From positions 1-33,216 of the IMG/VR virus record IMGVR_UViG_3300036715_000889: 33,216 bases of DNA; one strand, 5' to 3'. Position numbers and translations under genes: made by a program. The notes below the pieces were generated by a model. That model saw only the letters and a program-made list of their open reading frames with translations. It did no database searches and was not told where the DNA came from. The stretch is from a virus. Below, piece by piece: positions 1 through 6,901 of the stretch. Every line of letters begins with the position of its first letter. Within the stretch, counting starts at the first letter, position 1.

Positions 1-2
1 CA

Positions 3-449
3 ATCTCGGGCTGCATTGCGTTTGACGAAGCCGAGCAGACAAAGCTGCAACTGCCTGGGCATATGGCGTATGAGGCGCTGCGCATAGGCAAGGCCAGCGA
101 AGAAGCCGGGGACTTCGACACGCTCGCAATCATCGCGAATGTCTGCCTCGTGCGGGCGGAACAGATCGACAAAGTAGCCAAGCGCGACGGTAAGGGCGCC
201 AGCGAAGCGGACTTCCTGGTGCCCGTCGTGCAAGACGCACAGGAAGCCCTGATGCACATCCAGGCGCGAGGAATTCGCACCGGGCGCATGGTCGCCACCG
301 GGCCTGAGCTTCAGGCGCTGGCGACGATGCTCGACATTCACGATCAGCTTGTCGCCAATTCGACGCCGCGACAGATGGAACTTGCGCTTCGCGAGGTCGC
401 TGCCCGCATGCAGCGGCAGCAGGTGTATCGGCTGGAGGTTGCGCCATGA
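3..449 (+). CDS. Unknown phage protein, 5' end missing
   Basis: The reading frame is open from the window edge (codon at 3), so the gene starts upstream; the ATG at 63 is probably internal. The 148 visible residues are soluble and largely helical, rich in Ala, Glu and Arg, with no membrane segment and no motif I recognise. Its TGA overlaps the ATG of the next gene (446-449, ATGA), which indicates translational coupling in a plus-strand run of small early genes. I assign no function. The coding call is supported by frame length and coupling; the true start cannot be seen. Confidence 0.75.
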   Translation: MSGCIAFDEAEQTKLQLPGHMAYEALRIGKASEEAGDFDTLAIIANVCLVRAEQIDKVAKRDGKGASEADFLVPVVQDAQEALMHIQARGIRTGRMVATGPELQALATMLDIHDQLVANSTPRQMELALREVAARMQRQQVYRLEVAP

Positions 450-748
450 GCACAGCCGATGCAATCGAACGGCAGCGACAACTGCCGGGTTGGAAGCAGC
501 GAATGGCACTTGATGCCCGCGAGCGCAGGCGTGCGATTTGGCGAGCGCTTCGAGAGGAAGGTGGGTACTGGAGCGCGCGCGAGCTTATCTACCATCTGCG
601 CTAGATCGGCCCTGGCGGCGCGCATTGGACTCGATCAGTCACCAGGGCGCTGAACAAGTTCAAGGCCGACGAGGGCGCGGCGGCAAAGCCAAACAGGTAC
701 GGGGTTGAAACCTACGGGGTGACGATCTTGTGTGGCGAGCCGGAATGA
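446..748 (+). pseudogene. Winged-helix protein gene interrupted by in-frame TAG
   Basis: The ATG at 446 overlaps the previous stop (ATGA). Codons 1-52 are open, codon 53 is TAG (602-604), and the same frame then runs 47 more codons to TGA at 746-748. The whole 101-codon frame aligns without gaps to the intact gene at 32635-32868: both contain EGGYWSAREL before the stop position and share spaced R..V.R.LN, KP, G.E.YGVT and C..P residues after it. The TAG sits opposite a GAG Glu codon of the paralogue, so a single G-to-T change explains it. The product would be a small winged-helix-like DNA-binding protein. It is either a recent pseudogene, a truncated 52-residue product, or an amber-readthrough gene; a sequencing error is also possible. 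Confidence 0.75.
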
Positions 749-812
749 CGACCGTGAACGGCTAGCTACAAATTGATCTTGAATCTGTGAAGTATTTCAA
801 TTGAGTGATGAC

Positions 813-1076
813 ATGAGCACGAGAATCAAAACAACTTCCGATCTTCGAGCGTTCCTGATCGAAGAAATGATCGCAACTGCTCAAGGCATGCGTGAGTCAA
901 GCACGGCTAAAGCTGTGTGTAACTACGCGCAGCAGATTTACAACACTATCAACATGGAGATCAAGTATGCGCATGCGCTGGCAAAGCATGGGGCCGGAAA
1001 ACTCGAACCGGTGTACCTTGACGACCGAGACGAGGAATGTGTTGATGCCAACGCAAAAGAAAAAATGGACGTTTGA
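813..1076 (+). CDS. Small unknown phage protein (87 aa)
   Basis: I chose the ATG at 813; a TTG four codons upstream (801) is possible, and neither has a strong ribosome binding site. The first half (TSDLRAFLIEEMIA, then repeated Ala and Gln) looks like the small helical phage proteins that begin with a KT.DLR.FL pattern. The C-terminal third is acidic, with DDRDEE. There is no membrane segment and no cysteine motif. The gene overlaps the start of the next one by 32 bases in another frame. Its function is unknown; it sits in a run of early accessory genes ahead of dUTPase. Confidence 0.65.
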   Translation: MSTRIKTTSDLRAFLIEEMIATAQGMRESSTAKAVCNYAQQIYNTINMEIKYAHALAKHGAGKLEPVYLDDRDEECVDANAKEKMDV

Positions 1077-1584
1077 CGAGTGGTATGCCAAGTATGGCGA
1101 CGGCCTGCCATTCACGCCTGAGAGTTCATATTCAAAGCATCGCAGGCATCCTGTCAAACGAGTCCCCGGAATAATGCGTGACTTTGATTTTGAGGAAGGG
1201 CATTTCCCATGCGTGATGCTTGGGGCAGGGCATTTCCGCTCTTTGAAATATGGTGGAAAATGTCATTACTCGGAGCATGTTCTTGCCAGATTCATAAGAA
1301 TGAAAGCCATCACTATCATTCATGCTGAAGATGCAGAATCGCTTTACAAGTTTGTTTTCAGCAAGCGCAGACCAAGCTGGCATAACTTTTCGCACCTTCA
1401 CAGCATGTTTGGGTTTTTCCCGATGCGCAGTAAAGACTTTATATTCTGCGCTCATGTGTGCGGCGTCAGAATTGATGTGCTATCAAACGAACAAGTGGCT
1501 CGTATTGAAAAACTTCGCGCAGTCGGCGAGAAAATTGACAGGATTTTCATGCAGATAGACAAGAACGCCGGCGAACAGCGCTAG
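1045..1584 (+). CDS. Unknown protein (179 aa)
   Basis: The start at ATG 1045 is supported by GAGGAA at 1031-1036, 8 bases upstream. The frame is open further upstream, but that part overlaps the previous gene and has no better start. The product begins MPTQKKKWTFDEWYAKYG and is rich in His, Phe, Arg and Lys, with a predicted pI that must be basic. I see no Walker, HNH or zinc-finger pattern, although several Cys and His residues (FPCVM, KCHYSEH, FCAHVCG) could bind metal. It reads TAG as a stop at 1582-1584. It precedes dUTPase by 26 bases. Function unknown. Confidence 0.7.
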   Translation: MPTQKKKWTFDEWYAKYGDGLPFTPESSYSKHRRHPVKRVPGIMRDFDFEEGHFPCVMLGAGHFRSLKYGGKCHYSEHVLARFIRMKAITIIHAEDAESLYKFVFSKRRPSWHNFSHLHSMFGFFPMRSKDFIFCAHVCGVRIDVLSNEQVARIEKLRAVGEKIDRIFMQIDKNAGEQR

Positions 1585-1610
1585 AGTAAATCTGCTACGA
1601 AGGAGTAGAC

Positions 1611-2060
1611 ATGAAGATAAAAGTGAAACGGACGCACCCGGATGCGCGGATTCCGGTCTATGCGACCGATGGGGCAGCGTGTTTCGACCTGTATGCGGCG
1701 ACGGTTCACGACGATAGGTATGACGGATGTTTATATCCGTGGAGCCAGATTGTTGTCGGCACAGGTCTGGCGTTTGAGATTCCTCCAGGATACATGATGC
1801 GGCTCGCGCCTAGAAGCGGCCTCGCCTTCTCTTACGGCGTCGAGGCGTTTCAGGGTGTCATTGATTCTGACTTCCGAGGCGAGGTAAAGGTACTGCTTCG
1901 CTGCTGGCCTGGTGGCGACATCGAACCGCTGCTTATCAAGCCCGGTGACAGGATCGCGCAGGCGTTTGTCTGCGAAGTCCCTCGGCTTGAGTTTGAGGAA
2001 GTGGGCGAATTGGCAGAGACGGAGCGCGGGGCTGGTGGGTTTGGTAGCACAGGGGCTTGA
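1611..2060 (+). CDS. dut: dUTP diphosphatase (dUTPase)
   Basis: This enzyme hydrolyses dUTP to dUMP and pyrophosphate, lowering uracil incorporation and supplying dUMP for dTTP synthesis. At 149 residues it has the normal length of the trimeric family, and all five motifs are visible: TDGAACFDLYA (19-29), PRSGLA (67-72), GVIDSDFRGE (82-91, with D85 as the expected catalytic Asp), PGDRIAQA (111-118) and the C-terminal RGAGGFGSTG (139-148). The start at ATG 1611 has AAGGAG at about 1600. It sits between unknown early genes and the helicase-methyltransferase pair, consistent with nucleotide metabolism during phage DNA synthesis. Confidence 0.97.
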   Translation: MKIKVKRTHPDARIPVYATDGAACFDLYAATVHDDRYDGCLYPWSQIVVGTGLAFEIPPGYMMRLAPRSGLAFSYGVEAFQGVIDSDFRGEVKVLLRCWPGGDIEPLLIKPGDRIAQAFVCEVPRLEFEEVGELAETERGAGGFGSTGA

Positions 2061-2061
2061 A

Positions 2062-2466
2062 ATGGACAAGGACTTGGAAGAACTTGAGCATAGCGTAATT
2101 GACCGCGCGAAGTTTTGGGATGGATACATCGGTATGCTCATCAATGTGCGCGAAGGCGGCCTGTACATGGCAGAAAAAATGGACGCATGGAAGTCCGCAC
2201 ATCTTGAGGAAAGACTGCGCTCCGGGTTGCAACAAGCGATTGACGCTGCTACGGAGATACAGCGCTTAGAGCTTTCGGCGTGCTTCATGCTTGACGGAAT
2301 TGGCGGTAACCGCGCTGAGAAATATGCGCGAGATCGCGCAAGAGCAATTCTTGGCAAAACCGCTATCGAGTTCGCCAGCGCGATGGAGTGGGCGCCTACG
2401 TATTGGCACACAAGATCGAAACATGACAATGGACTCGGTGACGAAAACGGAGCATCACATGGATGA
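2062..2466 (+). CDS. Unknown helical protein (134 aa)
   Basis: The ATG at 2062 follows the dUTPase stop by one base and has an AGGGG-like element upstream; the open frame extends back inside dut, but there it is antiparallel to a firm gene, so I place the start here. The product is mostly helical and charged (MDKDLEELEHSVIDRAKFW at the start, then a long EERLRSGLQQAIDAATEIQR helix-like stretch), with a Gly/Asn/His tail. There is no recognisable domain. The last 8 bases overlap the helicase start at 2459, so the two are probably coupled. Function unknown. Confidence 0.7.
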   Translation: MDKDLEELEHSVIDRAKFWDGYIGMLINVREGGLYMAEKMDAWKSAHLEERLRSGLQQAIDAATEIQRLELSACFMLDGIGGNRAEKYARDRARAILGKTAIEFASAMEWAPTYWHTRSKHDNGLGDENGASHG

Positions 2467-3850
2467 CAGCTATACCGAGTTTGTGCGCACAAAGTTGGCG
2501 GCGATTCCGCCTGTAGGAATCACGCTAGACCTGCCGCTCATTGACGGACTGTTTCCGCACCAGATAGCGCTTGTGCGGTGGGCACTACGCCGTGGGCGTG
2601 CAGCCATTTTCGCCGACACGGGGCTTGGGAAGACGCGCATGCAAATAGCGTGGGCCAACGCGGTTCACATGGAGGAAGGTCATGACGTGCTAATTCTTGC
2701 CCCGCTTGCAGTAGCGCAGCAAACGGCGGCCGAGGCGGAGTCAGTGGGAATCACAGTGAATCATGCGCATGATGAAAGCGAGGTCAAGCCTGGTATCACA
2801 ATCACCAACTACGACAGATTGCACAAGTTCGACACCGGTCGATTCGGCGCTGTTGTGCTCGATGAATCCAGCATCATCAAGCACCACAACAGCAAGACGC
2901 TCCAATCATTGCTAGATGCGTTTGCTCGCACGCCATACAGGCTATGCGCTACTGCGACCCCGGCACCCAATGACTGGACAGAACTCGGCACACACGCAGA
3001 GTTTCTCGGTATTAGGTCGCGCGCCGAAATGCTGGCGGAGTTCTTTGTTCACGATGGCGGTGAGACCCAGACTTGGCGACTTAAGGGGCATGCAAAGCAT
3101 GCGTTCTGGCAATGGGTGGCGACTTGGGGCGCGATGTTACGCAGCCCGGCGGATTTGGGGTTTGACGCGAGCGCGTACATACTGCCCCCGCTGCATGTTC
3201 ACCAGCACACGGTAAAAGCCGACAACTCAACTGTTACGCCGGGTATGTTGTTCGCGATGGAGGCGACAGACCTAATGGAGCGCAGGAACGCGAGAAAGGA
3301 TAGCCTTGATGCGCGAGTCAGGGCGTGTGCCGACATTGTGAATGACAGTGATGAGCCGTGGGTCATCTGGTGCGACCTGAACGCCGAAGGCGATGCCTTG
3401 CGGGCCGCGATTCCTGATGCAGTAGAGATACGCGGATCTGACACTGCGACAGATAAGGAGCGCAAGCTAATCGATTTCTCCGTCGGGAAGATACGCGTGC
3501 TTGTCACGAAACCATCAATCGCTGGATGGGGGCTGAACTGGCAACACTGCCGTAATGTTGGATTCGTCGGCGTAACCGACTCTTGGGAATCATACTATCA
3601 GGCCGTTCGCCGTTGCTGGCGATTTGGGCAAAAGCGCGATGTTCACGTTCATATCTTTGCCAGCGAGCAAGAAGGCAGCGTAGTCTCAAATCTGAGGCGC
3701 AAAGAGAAAGACGCAATGGCGATGGCTGATGCGCTTGCCGCCGAGGTTATTGATAGCGTAAAGGCCGATGTATTGGGTCAGAGACGGGAAAGCAACGAAT
3801 ACAACGCTTCTACAAAAGTACAACTTCCTTCCTTTATGAGGTCAGCATGA
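2459..3850 (+). CDS. SNF2-type superfamily 2 helicase/ATPase
   Basis: This is an ATP-driven DNA translocase of superfamily 2. In the 463-residue product I see motif I DTGLGKT (53-59), motif II as DESS (135-138) in place of the more usual DEAH/DEAD, motif III ATATP (164-168), motif V-like KPSIAGWGLNWQ (351-362) and motif VI QAVRRCWRFGQ (381-391), an SNF2-like arrangement. The start at ATG 2459 has CGGAG 6 bases upstream and overlaps the previous gene by 8 bases; an ATG at 2423 is an alternative. It overlaps the methyltransferase gene by 4 bases (ATGA), so the two are made together. The pairing is common in phages; its exact role (replication, modification or protection) is not established here. 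Confidence 0.9.
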   Translation: MDDSYTEFVRTKLAAIPPVGITLDLPLIDGLFPHQIALVRWALRRGRAAIFADTGLGKTRMQIAWANAVHMEEGHDVLILAPLAVAQQTAAEAESVGITVNHAHDESEVKPGITITNYDRLHKFDTGRFGAVVLDESSIIKHHNSKTLQSLLDAFARTPYRLCATATPAPNDWTELGTHAEFLGIRSRAEMLAEFFVHDGGETQTWRLKGHAKHAFWQWVATWGAMLRSPADLGFDASAYILPPLHVHQHTVKADNSTVTPGMLFAMEATDLMERRNARKDSLDARVRACADIVNDSDEPWVIWCDLNAEGDALRAAIPDAVEIRGSDTATDKERKLIDFSVGKIRVLVTKPSIAGWGLNWQHCRNVGFVGVTDSWESYYQAVRRCWRFGQKRDVHVHIFASEQEGSVVSNLRRKEKDAMAMADALAAEVIDSVKADVLGQRRESNEYNASTKVQLPSFMRSA

Positions 3851-4728
3851 ACTGCATAGATCAATTCCACGGCAATAACTTTAGTATCTTCAACGGAGAC
3901 TGTGTCGAGGTGCTTCGAGGGCTACCTGATGCGAGCATTGATTACTCAATCTTCTCGCCTCCTTTCGCTAGCCTATACACATACTCAAACAGCCCGCGCG
4001 ATATGGGCAACGTTCGCAATGACGATGAGTTCTTCGAGCACTTCGATTTTCTTGTGCGGGAGTTGCTGCGCGTTGTAAAGCCAGGACATAACGTCAGCTT
4101 TCATTGTATGCTGCTGCCTACCAGTAAAGAGCGCGACGGGTATATTGGGCTGAAGGACTTCAGAGGCGACTTGATTCGCGCGTTCCAAAAACACGGATTC
4201 ATATATGCCAGTGAAGTGTGCATCTGGAAAGACCCAGTGACGGCTATGCAGCGCACGAAGGCGCTCGGGCTGCTGCATAAGACAGTACGCACGAATGCAA
4301 CAATGTGCCGACAGGGCATCCCCGATTACCTTGTCACGATGCGCCGCCCAGGAGAAGTCGAGTACCGCGTCACGCATGACCCGGAACAATTCCCCGTCGA
4401 GAAGTGGCAAAAGATAGCAAGTCCTATCTGGATGGACATAGACCCGTCCGACACGTTGCAATACCGCAGCGCGCGCGAACATGATGATGAGCGGCACATT
4501 TGCCCGCTTCAGCTTGAAGTAATCAGGCGCGGCATCGACCTTTGGACTAATCCTGGCGACATCGTGCTGTCTCCGTTTGCCGGTATTGGGTCTGAAGGTT
4601 TTGTATCGATTGAGATGGGGCGCCGTTTCGTTGGCATTGAGCTGAAGGACAGTTACTACCGGCAGGCCGTCATCAACTTGCGGGGAGCAGAGTCAGCCAA
4701 GACGCATGATATGTTTGCAGAATACTAA
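3847..4728 (+). CDS. Site-specific DNA methyltransferase (beta-type order)
   Basis: This SAM-dependent DNA methyltransferase has the catalytic motif IV SPPF (37-40) ahead of the SAM-binding motif I LSPFAGIGSEG (about 241-251), the beta-class order. SPPF rather than DPPY is typical of N4-cytosine enzymes, though SPP-type enzymes can also methylate N6-adenine, so the target base is uncertain. The 293 residues are a full-length enzyme; the target-recognition region would be the middle segment, residues 100-230. The start overlaps the helicase stop (ATGA). No restriction endonuclease gene lies beside it, so it looks like an orphan phage methyltransferase that may shield phage DNA from host restriction. 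Confidence 0.92.
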   Translation: MNCIDQFHGNNFSIFNGDCVEVLRGLPDASIDYSIFSPPFASLYTYSNSPRDMGNVRNDDEFFEHFDFLVRELLRVVKPGHNVSFHCMLLPTSKERDGYIGLKDFRGDLIRAFQKHGFIYASEVCIWKDPVTAMQRTKALGLLHKTVRTNATMCRQGIPDYLVTMRRPGEVEYRVTHDPEQFPVEKWQKIASPIWMDIDPSDTLQYRSAREHDDERHICPLQLEVIRRGIDLWTNPGDIVLSPFAGIGSEGFVSIEMGRRFVGIELKDSYYRQAVINLRGAESAKTHDMFAEY

Positions 4729-4747
4729 TTTTGGCAAGCACAGTGGG

Positions 4748-4924
4748 ATGAAGCTAGACGTGAACACGTACAACATAGTAGAAGCATATCGGTACGCAGA
4801 CTTGCTTGACCATGCCGAGTTTCATCAATGCTTCGGACTTGGAAATGGAGACGATAGCGTGGCGTATGGATGGCCGCTTGCAGAAAATCCATGCCACGAT
4901 GCGGCTTGTATGCGGTCATCGTAA
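4748..4924 (+). CDS. Possible small protein (58 aa), doubtful
   Basis: A 58-residue frame starts at ATG 4748, just after the methyltransferase stop, with no clear ribosome binding site. An ATG at 4706 in the same frame would overlap the methyltransferase. A second frame starting at ATG 4812 (MPSFINASDLEMETIAW) runs to 5003 through the terminator hairpin and competes with it. Neither shows a known motif. The gap before the convergent lysis genes is small, and one of the two may be a real last gene of this operon; the sequence alone does not decide. Confidence 0.35.
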   Translation: MKLDVNTYNIVEAYRYADLLDHAEFHQCFGLGNGDDSVAYGWPLAENPCHDAACMRSS

Positions 4925-4949
4925 ACAGATCGGACGCGCCCATAAAAGA

Positions 4950-4972
4950 GACGCCCTCCAAGTGAGGGCGTC
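4950..4972 (-). terminator. Terminator between convergent operons
   Basis: A perfect 9-bp stem (GACGCCCTC / GAGGGCGTC) with a 5-base loop lies between the plus-strand early operon and the minus-strand lysis operon. Read on the minus strand it is followed by a T-rich run (TCTTTTATG), so it should end the late transcript; on the plus strand there is no T-run. Confidence 0.75.
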
Positions 4973-5011
4973 GGGCTGTAGATGCTATCTACATCGGAGC
5001 TAAGGTCGTGA

Positions 5012-5530
5012 CTACCGAGTGCCGTTTGTCACTTCATCCCACTTCCTGATTGCGTCAATCCTTGCCCTGCATTGTTCGTAGAGGTCTGCTGCGTCGATGA
5101 TCCACGCTGCGACATCTGCGTCCGTGCTGTCGCCGGAATCGGCGGCAACGGCGGCAGGGGCTGAAGCAGCGCCGCCGTTGGTCGTGGGCAGCTTGAGGCT
5201 GAAAGCGGGGGATTGCTGGAGCACGCTCCGAGCGTCAGCAGACAGGCAAGGGCGGCCAGTGGTAGCGGTCTGAAGGTCATGGCGAAGTCTCCGGTTGACG
5301 GCATCGAGTTCTGCCAGCCGTGCGTCGCGTGCTGCGACGGCTGCGTCTGCGGCTTTCTGCGCAGCTTCGATGCGGCGGTGTGATTCCTCAGCGGTTGCGG
5401 CTTCGCGCTTGGCAATGTCAGCCTTGATTGAGGCCACTTCAGCGATGCGGGAGCGGCGCTCGATGCCGTAGCCAGACGAAAAGCCGAGCGCGAACAGGAA
5501 GGCTGCAATGATCAGGCTGACCGGGTTCAT
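5012..5530 (-). CDS. i-spanin (Rz-like inner membrane spanin subunit)
   Basis: The protein has an N-terminal membrane anchor (residues about 4-22, VSLIIAAFLFALGFSSGYG), followed by a long Ala/Glu/Arg coiled-coil region reaching the periplasm, the plan of Rz-type i-spanins. At 172 residues it is in the usual range. An o-spanin gene is embedded in the +1 frame (5029-5280), which is the strongest support. Its start overlaps the stop of the upstream small membrane protein (ATGA at 5527-5530). It acts last in lysis by joining inner and outer membranes after the endolysin degrades peptidoglycan. The family is recognised by architecture and context, not sequence identity. Confidence 0.88.
   Translation of the reverse strand: MNPVSLIIAAFLFALGFSSGYGIERRSRIAEVASIKADIAKREAATAEESHRRIEAAQKAADAAVAARDARLAELDAVNRRLRHDLQTATTGRPCLSADARSVLQQSPAFSLKLPTTNGGAASAPAAVAADSGDSTDADVAAWIIDAADLYEQCRARIDAIRKWDEVTNGTR
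5029..5280 (-). CDS. o-spanin (Rz1-like outer membrane lipoprotein), embedded
   Basis: This 83-residue protein is encoded entirely inside the i-spanin gene in another frame. It starts at ATG 5280 with GGAGA about 8 bases upstream. Residues 1-19 form a lipoprotein signal (hydrophobic LPLAALACLLTLGA) ending in a lipobox LGAC with Cys20 as the lipidation site. Ser at +2 favours the outer membrane. The mature part is short and Pro-rich (LLQPLPPLPPIPA), as in Rz1. The open frame extends to 5508, but only the ATG at 5280 gives a lipoprotein. It partners the i-spanin. Confidence 0.9.
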   Translation of the reverse strand: MTFRPLPLAALACLLTLGACSSNPPLSASSCPRPTAALLQPLPPLPPIPATARTQMSQRGSSTQQTSTNNAGQGLTQSGSGMK

Positions 5531-5709
5531 GACTGTTCCGAACTACGAAACCAGTACCCCAACGCCATGCCGAAGCTAGGGCCAAGGCCGCTGATGAAGC
5601 TCTGCACATCTGGCCGGTCATGCAGCATCGCCCACAGGAGCGCACCGACGTAGACCGCCCCGAGTGAGAGTGTTGCGACAGCGCGGAAGTTGAATAGCCC
5701 TCGGCTCAT
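5527..5709 (-). CDS. Small membrane protein in lysis cassette (holin candidate)
   Basis: The 60-residue product has one clear hydrophobic segment (about residues 10-30, AVATLSLGAVYVGALLWAML) and a weaker second one near FISGLGPSFGMALGYWF, with a charged tail. It overlaps the endolysin stop and the i-spanin start by 4 bases each (ATGA both times), so it is translated as part of the cassette. Small two-helix proteins between endolysin and Rz occur in several lysis cassettes and may act as a holin or antiholin, but family membership is not proven. The upstream frame extension to 5949 is antiparallel to nothing but overlaps the endolysin, so it was dropped. Confidence 0.8.
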   Translation of the reverse strand: MSRGLFNFRAVATLSLGAVYVGALLWAMLHDRPDVQSFISGLGPSFGMALGYWFRSSEQS

Positions 5710-6194
5710 TCCAAGCCTCCGATGCACATCTGATATTCGGCCTGACGACGCTTGACTAGGCCCGGGAGTTCGCGCCCACCGGCCCGAGTCCACTTGAGCA
5801 GTTCGCGGCAGGCTCCGGTATAGTCCGGTGGGTATTGCTTTAGCTTCTTCACCAGCGTCGAATTGCAGGCCGCTCCGGTGCCGACGTTGTATGACCATGA
5901 CACGTATGCGTCCCACTCGCCTTTCGAGAGCGGAACGTCTCCGATGCACTCGGCAAGCTGTCTGGCCCGCTGATCCGCTCCGCGCTGCAAGGCAATCACG
6001 GCGCGCACGGGATCGGTTTTGTCTCCGGGCTTGACCTTGCCGGCATCGGTTTGAGTTGTGCCAAACCCGAGGGTCTGCACACCCACGCCGTCGTCATAGG
6101 ATTGGTCGCGGTATCCCTCGAACGAAGCAATGGAGGCAACCACGGCAGCCGTAGCGCCGATGGCCTTCCATTTCGTCGTCGAGATTCGCTCCAT
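5706..6194 (-). CDS. SAR-type endolysin, GH24 lysozyme
   Basis: This muramidase cleaves the MurNAc-GlcNAc bond of peptidoglycan. The 162-residue product carries the catalytic triad of T4-type lysozymes at the exact spacing: E26, D35 and T41 (E-8-D-5-T). The residues before E26 form a weakly hydrophobic Ala-rich segment (WKAIGATAAVVASIAS) after a basic N-terminus, typical of a signal-arrest-release domain. The enzyme would therefore be exported by the host Sec system and held in the membrane until triggered. I chose ATG 6194, which overlaps the upstream stop as TGATG; the longer frame start at 6269 lies inside the previous gene. Confidence 0.93.
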   Translation of the reverse strand: MERISTTKWKAIGATAAVVASIASFEGYRDQSYDDGVGVQTLGFGTTQTDAGKVKPGDKTDPVRAVIALQRGADQRARQLAECIGDVPLSKGEWDAYVSWSYNVGTGAACNSTLVKKLKQYPPDYTGACRELLKWTRAGGRELPGLVKRRQAEYQMCIGGLE

Positions 6195-6508
6195 CAGAAT
6201 AGACCTACACGGTGCGCGATGAACATAGCTGCAACGCTGCCAGCCGCCCACAGAGCAGACTGAACCCACTCGCTTGTCTTGGCCTGCATCGGCTCGGCGA
6301 CTTCTAGTGATCGCACGCGCTCATCAATCTTTTCGACGATGGACATGACGCGCTCGATGGCTTGCGATGCTGCGGCTTGACGCTCCTCGACGATGGCGAG
6401 CCGGGTCACAGCCTCACTCATCCGCTCGATGGCTGCCCGCATCGTATCTTGGTTTTCTCGGATGTGCTTGATGTCTCTTGAGAGCGCCGAGATCTGATCG
6501 TCGGTCAT
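6194..6508 (-). CDS. Coiled-coil membrane protein, putative holin
   Basis: The 104-residue product has a long charged coiled coil (about residues 11-75, many Ile, Glu and Arg at heptad spacing) and one C-terminal hydrophobic segment (about 81-99, WVQSALWAAGSVAAMFIA). This tail-anchored plan directly before an endolysin fits phage proteins often annotated as holins, although it may have another lysis role. It is coupled to neighbours on both sides (ATGA at 6505-6508, TGATG at 6194). With a SAR endolysin next door, a pinholin that only depolarises the membrane would be enough; whether this protein or the 60-residue one does it is open. Confidence 0.78.
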   Translation of the reverse strand: MTDDQISALSRDIKHIRENQDTMRAAIERMSEAVTRLAIVEERQAAASQAIERVMSIVEKIDERVRSLEVAEPMQAKTSEWVQSALWAAGSVAAMFIAHRVGLF

Positions 6509-6771
6509 TTATCATTCCTGTAGGACGATGGAAGCTGCGCGCCGGATAGCTCTGATTGGTAACTAAGCCAACAGTGCTCTTTCTCGAATGGGCGGAATAG
6601 TGTATCAATCAATGGCCGAAGAATACGGCCCGCGATTTTCCCGTCGCGTTCCATCCTCCATGCTGCGGCGCTGATTGTCTCGTCTGGCTCGCCGTTTCCA
6701 AGAGTCGTGAGAACCCATAGAAACTGGTCAATAGCAATCAAGATATTCAATAGCCGTTTTCGTAATTCCAA
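6505..6771 (-). CDS. Conserved lysis-adjacent phage protein (88 aa)
   Basis: The pattern ILIAIDQFLWVL...GEPDETISAAAWR followed by a basic stretch and a C-terminal HCWLSYQSEL resembles small proteins often found beside lysis genes in Gram-negative phages, with a hydrophobic segment near the N-terminus. Function is unknown. The longest frame begins at GTG 6813, but a TTG at 6771 has AGGAG with 8-base spacing and lies downstream of a promoter candidate at 6823-6851, so I prefer TTG 6771. Its stop overlaps the next gene (ATGA). It is the first gene of the lysis transcript if that promoter is real. Confidence 0.72.
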   Translation of the reverse strand: MELRKRLLNILIAIDQFLWVLTTLGNGEPDETISAAAWRMERDGKIAGRILRPLIDTLFRPFEKEHCWLSYQSELSGAQLPSSYRNDK

Positions 6772-6822
6772 GATATCCACTCCTGTTGTGTTATAGAAAT
6801 GAACTCGCAGCACAACAACATA

Positions 6823-6851
6823 AAGATAGTATAAACTTTACACCATGACAA
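6823..6851 (-). promoter_or_regulatory. Candidate sigma70 promoter for lysis genes
   Basis: On the minus strand TTGTCA (6846-6851) and TATCTT (6823-6828) are separated by 17 bases. They lie in the 130-base gap between the transglycosylase stop and the lysis genes. The same gap holds a TTTACAC element (6837-6843, plus strand) seen at other control regions of this phage. Confidence 0.5.
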
Positions 6852-6901
6852 CAGATGAACTTGCCAGAATTGCAGCCGGGTCAGTTGGCATTATCTTCTG
6901 G

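Noticed and set aside
1731-2492. 253-codon minus-strand frame
   Set aside because: It overlaps dUTPase with all five motifs and two coupled plus-strand genes; composition is Ser/Pro-rich as expected of a shadow frame.
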